Positions 18,137 through 26,611 of a stretch of 64,000 nucleotides of DNA are shown here, one piece after another. The DNA is taken from NCBI GenBank assembly GCA_942490645.1, contig CALNXN010000006.1:62001-126000 (forward strand). The letters run 5' to 3'. Origin of the DNA: CALNXN01 sp942490645. GTDB lineage: Bacteria; Pseudomonadota; Alphaproteobacteria; Rhodobacterales; Rhodobacteraceae. Made by a program: the position numbers and the translations under genes. Position 1 is the first letter of the stretch, and the number at the start of each line of letters is the position of its first letter. The notes below the pieces were generated by a model. That model did not search any database. It was not told the DNA's origin and was given only the letters and a program-made list of their open reading frames with translations.

Positions 18137-19522
18137 TCAACGCAGTGCGTGCAATTGTCCGGCACTCGACACGAGGTAAATCGTACCCCCCGCCACAACC
18201 GGGGCCGTTGTTGCCCCACCGGGGATTTCAGTCGTGCCCAACAGCGCCCCGTCTTCAGGGTTGAAGCTGCGCAACACACCATCGCCCGATGCCACCCAAA
18301 TCCGGCCGCCTGCAAGGATCGGCCCGTGATGCGGAAAGATCTGGCTTTGCCGGCGCGGGCGGTCCTTGGTGAATTTCGGCAAGGGCATCGCCCAGATACG
18401 CGCCCCGGTTTGCGCGTCCAGACGCAACAACTCATTGATGTCGGAGATGGCAAACACGCTGTTGCCCACAGGCAAAACCGGACCAACCGCACCGTCACGC
18501 GCTGTCCAGATACGTTCGCCCGAGCCAAGGTTCAGCGCCACGATCCGTCCGGCTTGATTGCCGACATAGACGCGATCACCGGAAACCACGGGGGCCGCCG
18601 TGACATCACTGACGTTGCCAAGCGCGCGACCAAAGCGTTGACCGGCCACTGACGCATCCCAGCGCCGCAACCCGCCACGGCGGAACACGGCCTGCACCTC
18701 GCCCGAGCCAAAGCCGAAGATGGCCAGATCACCGGAAACCGCAGGCGCAGGCGCACCCAGAACGTTGTTGATGTCGGAGGACGCGCCAATCTGCCAGATC
18801 ACGCGCCCTGTGTCTTTGTTGACCGCCCATCCAGTGTCATCGCCGCCCGTCACATAGACCAGATTGCCAAACACCGTCGGCGTGCCCGAGCCGGTCGCAT
18901 CCAGCTGCTGGCGCCACTTCACAGCACCTGACGCGGCATCCATCGCCACCAGCGAGCCATACCCGATAGAGACGTAAAGCGTGTCGCCCTCAACCGCCAA
19001 CCCGCCGCCTGTGGCCTCGCCTTCGCCGTCACGCACCGGGCGAATGTCTGCGCTCCAGACGGTGCCGCCGCTGGTTGATGTGGCCGTCACGGTCGCCCCC
19101 GCATCCAGCGTATAGACCACGCCGCCTGATACGACGGGGTTTGCAGTGATGCGTTGTTTGCGGCTGTCACCGGCGCCGATGTTGGACGACCAGATGATCT
19201 GCGGCGATGTGGACGCGGCAGGATGCGCCACACGCACGGATGGCGTGCCGATACCTTGCGTCCATGCGGTATTGTTTGACTGCGCGGGCAAACTGATCGG
19301 TGCGCTCCGGTTTTCAGGTGCGGGCCCGAAATCGGCGGGGTCTGCGGTTTGCAGCACCGCGCGGATGTTTTCACGCTCGCCGGGCAGAATGGGCACCTGC
19401 TCGCTGCAAGCTGCCAGCAGAACGGCGCAGATGCCGCCTGCAAACCACAGCCGCAGTCTTGGCCCGCGGTCAGCCGGTTGGCGTGAAAGTGCTGTCATTG
19501 CCCTGCTCGCTTCGTTTTTCAT
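18137..19522 (-). CDS. bamB: Outer membrane assembly lipoprotein BamB-like (PQQ-repeat beta-propeller)
   Basis: 461 residues. A signal peptide leads to a lipobox (VLLAAC) near residue 38, so the mature protein is a lipoprotein. The rest is a series of PQQ-type propeller blades, visible as recurring G.VY/VYV.......V.ALD..SG...W units (for example YVSIGYGSLVAMDAASG). BamB is an accessory subunit of the beta-barrel assembly machine and docks on BamA. The location between a yfgM-like gene and der is the same as in E. coli and supports the name. The lipobox is unusually far from the N terminus, so an internal start near residue 9 is possible. The next gene upstream ends 34 bp away. Confidence 0.92.
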   Translation of the reverse strand: MKNEASRAMTALSRQPADRGPRLRLWFAGGICAVLLAACSEQVPILPGERENIRAVLQTADPADFGPAPENRSAPISLPAQSNNTAWTQGIGTPSVRVAHPAASTSPQIIWSSNIGAGDSRKQRITANPVVSGGVVYTLDAGATVTATSTSGGTVWSADIRPVRDGEGEATGGGLAVEGDTLYVSIGYGSLVAMDAASGAVKWRQQLDATGSGTPTVFGNLVYVTGGDDTGWAVNKDTGRVIWQIGASSDINNVLGAPAPAVSGDLAIFGFGSGEVQAVFRRGGLRRWDASVAGQRFGRALGNVSDVTAAPVVSGDRVYVGNQAGRIVALNLGSGERIWTARDGAVGPVLPVGNSVFAISDINELLRLDAQTGARIWAMPLPKFTKDRPRRQSQIFPHHGPILAGGRIWVASGDGVLRSFNPEDGALLGTTEIPGGATTAPVVAGGTIYLVSSAGQLHALR

Positions 19523-19556
19523 GGTCTTTTCTTCGCCCGCCCACTCGGTTCGCGGA

Positions 19557-20234
19557 TCAATTGTCCTGAACCGTCAAACCCCCAAGCTCCGGGGTTCCAC
19601 CCAGCGCCACAATCACCTGTAAGGCGCGTTGTTGCAAGTCTGAGGACACTTCAGCGTCAACCAGGATACTTTGGTAGCGTTCAATCGCCGATTGCTGATT
19701 GCCGGTGCCGATGTCAATCAACGCCAGTTGCTCTTCGGCCAGCAAGCGCAACGCCGACCCCGGTTGGGCAAGCCCCTCCAGCCGCGCGCGGCGTTCATCC
19801 AACGGCAACGGGTTGCCTTCAATGGTCAGCGCTTTGAAGCTTGCGATCTGGCGATAAATGACCGGGATATCGCCGTCGACGGACACAGCATCCAGCGCCT
19901 GCACTGCCGCTTCGGTCTCACCCGCGAATACATGCTCCGCGGCGGCCATCATCTTGACGATCGCGTTGGCTTCGGGTGTCGAGGCTTGCGTCGTCTCCAA
20001 CAGCGCCGCGCGGCTTTGCGGATCGTCCCGCTCAAGTGCAGAGAGCATCGCATCGCCCAAGGCTTCCGCCTCGGCACGCGCTTGTGCCTTTTGATATTCC
20101 GACCACGCGGCACCACCCACCAGCAGAACGACGACAAGCGCCCCGATCCATCCATATCGGCGGAAAAGAGCGAACAGGCGATCGCGCCGAACCTCTTCCG
20201 TCACCTCGTTAATGAAACTGTCCGAATTGCTCAT
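19557..20234 (-). CDS. YfgM-like membrane-anchored tetratricopeptide protein
   Basis: 225 residues. A cytoplasmic N terminus (NEVTEEVRRDRLFALFRRYG), one membrane helix (about 28-44) and a helical periplasmic domain of TPR-like repeats give the layout of YfgM, an ancillary SecYEG subunit that links to periplasmic chaperones. The NEVTEEVRRD motif is typical of the alphaproteobacterial members. First gene of the yfgM-bamB-der unit. Its upstream region is shared with the divergent RND efflux genes. Similarity to E. coli YfgM is in architecture more than in sequence, so no gene symbol is given. Confidence 0.85.
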   Translation of the reverse strand: MSNSDSFINEVTEEVRRDRLFALFRRYGWIGALVVVLLVGGAAWSEYQKAQARAEAEALGDAMLSALERDDPQSRAALLETTQASTPEANAIVKMMAAAEHVFAGETEAAVQALDAVSVDGDIPVIYRQIASFKALTIEGNPLPLDERRARLEGLAQPGSALRLLAEEQLALIDIGTGNQQSAIERYQSILVDAEVSSDLQQRALQVIVALGGTPELGGLTVQDN

Positions 20235-20351
20235 GCCGCACCGCCAAACTGAACCTTTCGCCCCTCTTAACGTGGCTCTGCGTGCAAGCCAAGGCCCGGC
20301 ATTTGCCGCGTCGTGAATGCTGCGTTGCCAAAGGGACCGAAAAAATTTAAT

Positions 20352-20369
20352 CTGAACTGGTTAGTTTAG
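20352..20369. promoter_or_regulatory. Interrupted inverted repeat upstream of RND efflux genes, candidate operator
   Basis: CTGAACT and AGTTTAG (six of seven positions symmetric) are separated by 4 bp in a markedly AT-rich stretch (20340-20392) that also contains TTGACT and TACATAAT promoter-like words. TetR-family sites before efflux operons often look like this, but no TetR gene is adjacent. Confidence 0.35.
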
Positions 20370-20454
20370 CGTAATTGACTACATAATTAAGACATGCAAT
20401 CCACCGGACTTGAGGGTGCACACCACCCAAACATCCACCAAAAGGCCTGCTTTG

Positions 20455-21699
20455 ATGCGAATTTTCTCTTTTCTGGCTGCAGTGATCGTTGCCGTCATTC
20501 TTTACATGTCGATTGCAGAACGCGATGCGCTCGTGTCGTTTTTTGGTGGCGCGCCGACGACGGATGAAGCTCAAACCGAGGCTGAAACGACCCAAACGGT
20601 GGCTGAGGACGCGCCTGCGCGCAACCTTGTGAAGGTCATCGTCCAACGCTCGGAAGCACGCGAGATCGACACCGCTGTCGTGCTGCGCGGCCAGACGAAC
20701 GCGGCCCGGCAGGTCGATGTCAAAGCGGAAACCAGCGCGGTTGTGGTCTCTGAACCCCTGCGCAAAGGGGCCGCCGTTGAGGCCGGACAAGCGTTGTGCG
20801 TGCTGGATGAAGGCACGCGTGGAACTGCGCTTGCACAGGCGCGCGCTCAGTTCCAAGAGGCACAATCGCGTGAGCCAGAGGCCGCCGCGCGGCTCAATCA
20901 GGCGCTGGCGCAATTGGAAGAGGCGCGCATCAACCAAAATGCATCTGCCAAGCTGAACGAGGATGGGTTTGCATCCACGACGCGGCTTGCCAACGCGGAT
21001 GCGGCAGTGGCCACGGCGGAGGCGGGTGTCGAATCCGCACGCGCGGGTCTTCAGGCTGCCAAGGCTGGCATTTCCTCGGCTGAAGCGATGGTCGCTTCCG
21101 CAGAAAAAGAGATCGAACGCCTGACCATACTCGCGCCCTTCGCAGGGCTTCTGGAGAGCGACACCGCCGAATTGGGCGCGCTGCTGCGGCCCGGTGATTT
21201 GTGTGCGACCGTCATTCAACTCGACCCGATCAAGCTGGTGGCTTTTGTCCCGGAAACCGAGGTCAACCGCATCACCGTGGGAGCCCAAGCCGGTGCGCGA
21301 TTGGCAGCAGGCGGCAATCAGGTGCAGGGCCTTGTCACATTCCTGTCGCGCTCCGCCGATCCGACCACCCGCACCTTCCGCGTCGAGATCGACGTGGCCA
21401 ACCCTGATCTGTCAATCCGCGATGGCCAGACGGCTGAAATCCTGATCGCCTCGGATGGCGCTACCGCGCACCTGCTGCCGCAGTCCGCGCTGACGCTCAA
21501 TGACGAGGGCACGCTGGGCGTGCGCGCGATCGACGACAATGCTATCGTGTCCTTCCATCCGGTGGAGCTGATGCGCGACACCGCGGAGGGTGTCTGGGTG
21601 ACGGGCCTTGACGATAAAGCCAACGTGATTGTCGTGGGTCAGGAATATGTGATCGCCGGCGTTCAGGTTGCGCCCACCTTTCAGGAGCTTAGCCAATGA
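20455..21699 (+). CDS. RND efflux periplasmic adaptor subunit (membrane fusion protein)
   Basis: 414 residues. An N-terminal hydrophobic helix (about 3-20) without lipobox anchors the protein in the inner membrane. Then come the beta-barrel start, a biotinyl-lipoyl half-motif (VKAETSAVVV...LRKGAAVEAGQ), an alanine-rich coiled-coil hairpin (about 120-220, with many EAAARLNQA-like heptads), the second lipoyl half (LAPFAGLLES) and the membrane-proximal domain (RSADPTTRTFRVE). It links the inner-membrane pump to an outer-membrane channel. ATG 20455 has AAAAGG 9 nt upstream and gives the helix at the start. It overlaps the permease gene by 4 bp (ATGA). No outer membrane factor gene is nearby, so a TolC-like protein elsewhere is implied. 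Confidence 0.93.
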   Translation: MRIFSFLAAVIVAVILYMSIAERDALVSFFGGAPTTDEAQTEAETTQTVAEDAPARNLVKVIVQRSEAREIDTAVVLRGQTNAARQVDVKAETSAVVVSEPLRKGAAVEAGQALCVLDEGTRGTALAQARAQFQEAQSREPEAAARLNQALAQLEEARINQNASAKLNEDGFASTTRLANADAAVATAEAGVESARAGLQAAKAGISSAEAMVASAEKEIERLTILAPFAGLLESDTAELGALLRPGDLCATVIQLDPIKLVAFVPETEVNRITVGAQAGARLAAGGNQVQGLVTFLSRSADPTTRTFRVEIDVANPDLSIRDGQTAEILIASDGATAHLLPQSALTLNDEGTLGVRAIDDNAIVSFHPVELMRDTAEGVWVTGLDDKANVIVVGQEYVIAGVQVAPTFQELSQ

Positions 21700-24600
21700 C
21701 CGGTATCGTCGACTGGGCCGCGTCCCGTGCGCGTATGGTGCTGGCCTTTATCCTGCTGAGCCTCGTGGTTGGCGGATACGCCTATTCGACCCTGCCCAAA
21801 GAAGGCGAGCCTGATATCGAAATTCCGGCGCTGTTTGTTTCCGTGCCCTTCCCCGGCATTTCCGCCGCCGACAGCGAAACCCTGCTCGTCAAGCCGATGG
21901 AGACCGAGCTTGCCGATCTTGACGGGCTCAAAACCCTGTCCGGCACCGCCGCCGAAAACTATGCGGGCGTCGTGATGGAGTTCGAGTTCGGCTGGGACAA
22001 GACCAAAATCATGGCCGATGTCCGCGATGCGATGTCCAAGGCCGAAGCGAATTTCCCGGACGGAGCCGAGCAATATTCGATCAACGAGATCAACTTCTCG
22101 GAATTCCCGATCATCATCGTCAACCTGACCGGCCCGGTACCCGAGCGGACAATGGCGCGCATTGCCAAGGACTTGCAAGATGACCTTGAGGCGATGGACG
22201 CGGTGCTCGAGGCGGGGATAGCAGGCAACCGCGACGAAATGCTGGAAGTCATCATCGATCCGCTGCGCCTTGAGGCCTATAACGTCACGGCCGGTGAATT
22301 GATCACCACCGTTCAGAACAACAACCAACTGATCGCGGCCGGCGAAGTGGAAACCGCGCAAGGCACTTTCGCGGTCAAAATCCCGTCCAGCTTTGACGAG
22401 CCACGCGATGTCTACAACCTGCCGGTCAAGACAAATGGCGACCGCGTCGTCACGCTCGGGGATCTGGCCGAGATCAATCTGACATTCGAAGACCGCCTCG
22501 GAACGGCCCGCTTCAACGGTGAAAATTCGCTGGCACTTCAGGTTGTCAAACGCAAGGGCTTCAACCTGATCGACACCGCCGCCAAGGTCAAAGACGTCGT
22601 CGCCGAGAAAAGCGCGAACTGGCCCGAAGGTTTGCAGGTCGCGGTCGAGGTCGGCACCTCCAATGACCAGTCCCGCATCGTCAACTCGATGGTCCAGCAA
22701 TTGCTGGGTTCTGTGTTTACCGCCATCGCGCTGGTGATGATCGTGGTGCTGGCCGCCCTTGGCATCCGTGCTGCCCTTCTGGTCGGTTTTGCGATCCCGA
22801 CGTCGTTCCTGTTGTGCTTTGCCTTCCTCGCGCTGATGGGCATCTCCATTTCCAACATCGTGATGTTCGGTTTGATCCTGGCCGTCGGGATGCTGGTCGA
22901 TGGTGCCATCGTGGTCGTGGAATACGCCGACAAGCGCCAGCAAGAGGGCGCAGGCCCGATGCACGCCTATGTCGAAGCGGCCAAGCGCATGTTCTGGCCG
23001 ATCATCTCGTCCACGGCAACCACGCTCTGTGCCTTCCTGCCGATGCTTTTCTGGCCCGGTGTGCCGGGCGAATTCATGGGCATGTTGCCCGTCACGCTGA
23101 TCTTTGTTCTCTCGGCCAGCCTTGTGGTGGCGTTGATCTACCTGCCGGTCATGGGCGGTGTCACCGGTCGTCTGGAACGCTGGATGTCTGACAACATGGC
23201 CTCCATCGCCGGTTTGCGCTGGTATCTGCACCTCGCGCTCTTTCCCATCGCCGCCGCGATGATGGCCGCGGCGGGCGGGATCATGCCGTTGATCTTTGCG
23301 GGCATCGGCGCGCAATTCGCGGATATGGACGGGTTGAACCTGATCGGCTCCGTCATACCGACTTTCCTGTTGGTCTTTTTGCATGTGGTCGCTGCCGCCG
23401 CAGCGCTCGCCGTAGGCCTTGGCGGCTTCATGATCGCACTCTTGGCATCTTTTGCGTTGCTGACACGCATGGGCCGCGGCGGGCGCTGGGTCGCGTCACG
23501 TCTGTTTCGCAAGGAACCGGATCGCATCCGCGCGGGCTACCAACGTTCAACCTTCGGCAATGTGATCGAATTCATTGCCGGCAACCCGGTCATGCCACTG
23601 GTCTTGGCGGGTACGGTTTTTGTCTTTGTCGGCACCGTGCTGATCTTTTTCACCAACAACAACAAGGGCGTTGAATTTTTTGTAGAATCCGAACCCGAGC
23701 AAGCCATCGTCTACGTTCTGGCGCGCGGCAACATGTCGTTGCAGGAAAAGGACGAGATGGTCAAACGCGCCGAGCAAATCGTGCTGGCCCACCCCGGGGT
23801 CAAGAATGCGTTTTCTTTTGCGGGCGAAGGCGGGTTGAACACCGACGCATCAGGCGCACAGCAACCCAAGGACATGATTGGTCAGGTTCAGCTTGAGACG
23901 ATCCCGTGGGAAGAGCGCGCTGACCGCCCCGAGCTTGACGGTGATCTGGTCATCGCAGAGCTGACCGAACAGCTGTCCGAACTGCCCGGGATCGCCATTG
24001 AAATTCTCGCCCAGGCACGCGGACCGGCCTCCGGCAAACCCGTTCACCTGCGACTGAAATCCGACAATTTCGAAGCGCTGATCGAAGCGACGACCATCGC
24101 CCGCGCCCAGTTTGACACGACACCGGGTCTGACGCTGATCGAGGACACGCGCCCTCTGCCGGGCATCGACTGGCAGATCGACGTGGACGTCGAAAAAGCG
24201 GGCCGCTATGGCGCGGATGTCCAGACCGTGGGCGCAATGGTGCAACTGGTGACGCGTGGCTTGCTGTTGGATACGATGCGAGTGCCCTCCTCCGACGAAG
24301 AGATCGAGATCCGCGTCCGCCTGCCTGAAAGCGACCGCCTGCTCAGCACACTTGATACGCTCAAGGTCCGCACGGCGGATGGCCTTGTGCCCTTGTCGAA
24401 TTTCATCACCCGGACGCCTGTGCCGAAACTGGCCGAGATCAACCGCGTCGACCAAAAACGGTTCTTTGACGTCAAGGCGGATGTGGCGCCCGGTCTGATG
24501 AAAATGGTGGAAACCCGTGACATCGACGGCGCGGAAGCGGATGTGTCGGTTGCGGTTCTGCGCCCTGCCGGCAATGACGCAGACCTGCGCGCGCCGGATG

Positions 24601-25508
24601 GCACGCCCTACAAGATTTCCTCGCGCAGCGAAGACCCGTCACGCGATCTTCAGGCAGCGCTTGATGCGGGCGATCTACGCCTTGTCCCCATCAACGCCAA
24701 CGAACGGATCGGCGTGATCAATGAATGGTTGGCCACACAACCGCTTGGCGATCAGATCGAAACAGAATGGACCGGCGACCAAGAAGAGCAGGCCGAAAGC
24801 CAAGCCTTCCTGTCGTCAGCCTTTACCGCGGCGCTGGGGTTGATGTTCATCATCCTGCTGGCGCAATTCAACAGCTTTTACAACGCGATACTCGTATTGC
24901 TGGCGGTTGTTCTGTCTACCACGGGCGTGTTGATCGGCATGATCGTGATGGGTCAGCCCTTTTCGATCATCATGACCGGCACGGGGATCGTGGCGCTCGC
25001 GGGGATTGTGGTGAACAACAACATTATCCTGATCGATACCTATCAGGAATACAGTCAGTACATGCCCCGGATCGAGGCGATCATCCGCACCGCGCAGGCG
25101 CGTATCCGGCCGGTGCTGTTGACCACAATCACGACAATGGCAGGTCTTGCACCGATGATGTTCGGGTTGAGCCTCAACTTTGCCGAAGGGGGCTATACCG
25201 TCGATAGCCCGACCGCTTTGTGGTGGAAACAGCTCGCCACGGCGGTGGTTTTCGGGCTTGGGATTGCGACGGTTCTGACACTGATGGTGACGCCCTCGAT
25301 GTTGGCCATCCGCGTCTGGGCGACCACCTACATCCGTTGGATTGCGCGGTTGCTGGCCCGCATGTCGATGGGGCGCGCCAGCCGGGCAGCCCAAGACTGG
25401 GCGTTGCAGCGTGATGCGCGGCGTGTCGGCTCGCAGGAAATTGTCTGGGACGAAGACGCGCTGAACCCGCCGGTTTCCCCCCAAGGCACGCTCAAAGCGG
25501 CGGAATGA
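21696..25508 (+). CDS. RND efflux transporter permease
   Basis: Proton-driven inner-membrane pump of the AcrB/HAE family, 1270 residues. Family features include the long periplasmic loop after helix 1, the conserved DGAIVVVEYAD segment in helix 4 with the proton-relay aspartate, and helices ending in TRP-rich and GIVVNNNIILID segments in the second half. It is about 200 residues longer than AcrB. Much of the excess lies between about residues 497 and 620, where an additional block with several hydrophobic segments (LALFPIAAAMMAAAGGIM, LLVFLHVVAAAAALAVG) precedes helix 7. Such elongated permeases occur in alphaproteobacteria. Substrate unknown. It starts inside the stop codon of the adaptor gene. 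Confidence 0.95.
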   Translation: MTGIVDWAASRARMVLAFILLSLVVGGYAYSTLPKEGEPDIEIPALFVSVPFPGISAADSETLLVKPMETELADLDGLKTLSGTAAENYAGVVMEFEFGWDKTKIMADVRDAMSKAEANFPDGAEQYSINEINFSEFPIIIVNLTGPVPERTMARIAKDLQDDLEAMDAVLEAGIAGNRDEMLEVIIDPLRLEAYNVTAGELITTVQNNNQLIAAGEVETAQGTFAVKIPSSFDEPRDVYNLPVKTNGDRVVTLGDLAEINLTFEDRLGTARFNGENSLALQVVKRKGFNLIDTAAKVKDVVAEKSANWPEGLQVAVEVGTSNDQSRIVNSMVQQLLGSVFTAIALVMIVVLAALGIRAALLVGFAIPTSFLLCFAFLALMGISISNIVMFGLILAVGMLVDGAIVVVEYADKRQQEGAGPMHAYVEAAKRMFWPIISSTATTLCAFLPMLFWPGVPGEFMGMLPVTLIFVLSASLVVALIYLPVMGGVTGRLERWMSDNMASIAGLRWYLHLALFPIAAAMMAAAGGIMPLIFAGIGAQFADMDGLNLIGSVIPTFLLVFLHVVAAAAALAVGLGGFMIALLASFALLTRMGRGGRWVASRLFRKEPDRIRAGYQRSTFGNVIEFIAGNPVMPLVLAGTVFVFVGTVLIFFTNNNKGVEFFVESEPEQAIVYVLARGNMSLQEKDEMVKRAEQIVLAHPGVKNAFSFAGEGGLNTDASGAQQPKDMIGQVQLETIPWEERADRPELDGDLVIAELTEQLSELPGIAIEILAQARGPASGKPVHLRLKSDNFEALIEATTIARAQFDTTPGLTLIEDTRPLPGIDWQIDVDVEKAGRYGADVQTVGAMVQLVTRGLLLDTMRVPSSDEEIEIRVRLPESDRLLSTLDTLKVRTADGLVPLSNFITRTPVPKLAEINRVDQKRFFDVKADVAPGLMKMVETRDIDGAEADVSVAVLRPAGNDADLRAPDGTPYKISSRSEDPSRDLQAALDAGDLRLVPINANERIGVINEWLATQPLGDQIETEWTGDQEEQAESQAFLSSAFTAALGLMFIILLAQFNSFYNAILVLLAVVLSTTGVLIGMIVMGQPFSIIMTGTGIVALAGIVVNNNIILIDTYQEYSQYMPRIEAIIRTAQARIRPVLLTTITTMAGLAPMMFGLSLNFAEGGYTVDSPTALWWKQLATAVVFGLGIATVLTLMVTPSMLAIRVWATTYIRWIARLLARMSMGRASRAAQDWALQRDARRVGSQEIVWDEDALNPPVSPQGTLKAAE

Positions 25509-25591
25509 TGCCTCTGACGCGCACGTGAACGCAACCCTGCCCCATTGTCTGATAGGTTGATCCAATCAGACATATTCAAAGGAGCTCTGAG

Positions 25592-26047
25592 ATGATGCGT
25601 AACCTCGCCTTGGGCGCCACACTCGGCGTGGCCAGTGCCATGTCGGCGATGGCCAGCGATCTGGTTGTTCTGCCCAGCCCGCACAGCGTGAACGAAACGC
25701 TTGATCGACTGGAAACAGCCGTCACAGCTGCAGGCGCCAAGGTCTTCGCCCGGATCGACCACGCCTCGGGAGCGGCACAGATTGACGCCAACCTGCGCCC
25801 GACCCAGCTTTTGATTTTCGGCAACCCGGCCCTTGGCACCCCGGCGATGCAGGACGCGCAATCTGCAGGCCTTGATCTGCCGCTCAGGGTGGTGGTCTAT
25901 GAGGATGAGCGCGGTCAGGTTCATCTGGCCTACCATCCGCCCGCCTCATTGGCGCAAACCCATGGTCTGCCCGCCGATGCGCCGTATCTGGCCAAAATGA
26001 CAGGCGCGTTGGGCAAATTGACCGGCAAAGCCGTCGCCAACGACTAG
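25592..26047 (+). CDS. DUF302-domain secreted protein
   Basis: 151 residues. The signal peptide (about 1-22, ending AMA-SD) is followed by one DUF302 domain, recognised by SVNETLDRLETAVTAAGAKVFARIDHA near the start and the LLIFGNPALGTPAMQ block with the LRVVVYED strand. The family is a small alpha/beta fold of unknown biochemical role, often exported. The start ATG has AAAGGAG 7 nt upstream. It lies 83 bp after the RND permease on the same strand and could be read from that transcript. It converges with the methyltransferase gene. Confidence 0.88.
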   Translation: MMRNLALGATLGVASAMSAMASDLVVLPSPHSVNETLDRLETAVTAAGAKVFARIDHASGAAQIDANLRPTQLLIFGNPALGTPAMQDAQSAGLDLPLRVVVYEDERGQVHLAYHPPASLAQTHGLPADAPYLAKMTGALGKLTGKAVAND

Positions 26048-26057
26048 CCGCTAGACC

Positions 26058-26606
26058 TCAAAAGAACCGTGGCACCTGTGCGGCGTAGTCATCATAGGCG
26101 GCGCCATAAGTGCGGCGCAGCCACGGTTCTTCCCAAAATGCCGCCAGCGCATAAAGTACCGCCCAAAGGGTCAACGGCACCAGCACCTCGATCTCAGGCA
26201 CCAAGAGCGCCCAGCCGATCAGGCCAAACCACGTGGCGAGGTAGATCGGATTGCGTGACCGGGCAAACCACCCCGTTGTCACCAGTTCACCCGCTTCGCC
26301 AAAGGCCACCTGCCAGCCCAGAGTGCGTGTAATCCGCAGCGCCATGCCGAACCCGATACCAAACATAATAGCCCCTTGCGTCGCGTAGGGCGGTGTCACG
26401 GGCGCGGCGCGCAGCATCACGATGCTGAGCACCAGCAGGCTTCCGACCCCGATCCGAAAGAGCCAGCGCACCGCCTGACCGCGCGCCTTGTCGCCGGCAG
26501 GCCAGAAACTGCCCCACCCCAGACGCGGCCACAGAATGCCCGCCACGATGATCGCCGCAAAACCCAGAGAAGACAGGGCCGACAACCAAGGTGCCGCACC
26601 AACCAT
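26058..26606 (-). CDS. Isoprenylcysteine carboxyl methyltransferase-like membrane protein
   Basis: 182 residues with about five membrane helices. The C-terminal half carries the ICMT/PEMT signature: GELVTTGWFARSRNPIYLA followed by a WEEPWLRRTYGAAYDDYAAQVPRFF end, which in relatives binds S-adenosylmethionine and the lipid substrate. In bacteria these proteins probably methylate isoprenoid or phospholipid headgroups, but specific substrates are mostly unknown. ATG 26606 lies 5 bp after the stop of the upstream ABC transporter. An in-frame GTG at 26645 would overlap that gene and is less likely. The close spacing suggests co-transcription with the exporter. Confidence 0.8.
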   Translation of the reverse strand: MVGAAPWLSALSSLGFAAIIVAGILWPRLGWGSFWPAGDKARGQAVRWLFRIGVGSLLVLSIVMLRAAPVTPPYATQGAIMFGIGFGMALRITRTLGWQVAFGEAGELVTTGWFARSRNPIYLATWFGLIGWALLVPEIEVLVPLTLWAVLYALAAFWEEPWLRRTYGAAYDDYAAQVPRFF

Positions 26607-26611
26607 CAGGC

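Noticed and set aside
21681..23384. A 560-codon open frame antisense to the RND permease
   Set aside because: Highly charged, repetitive translation with no hydrophobic core; the opposite strand carries a clear transporter.
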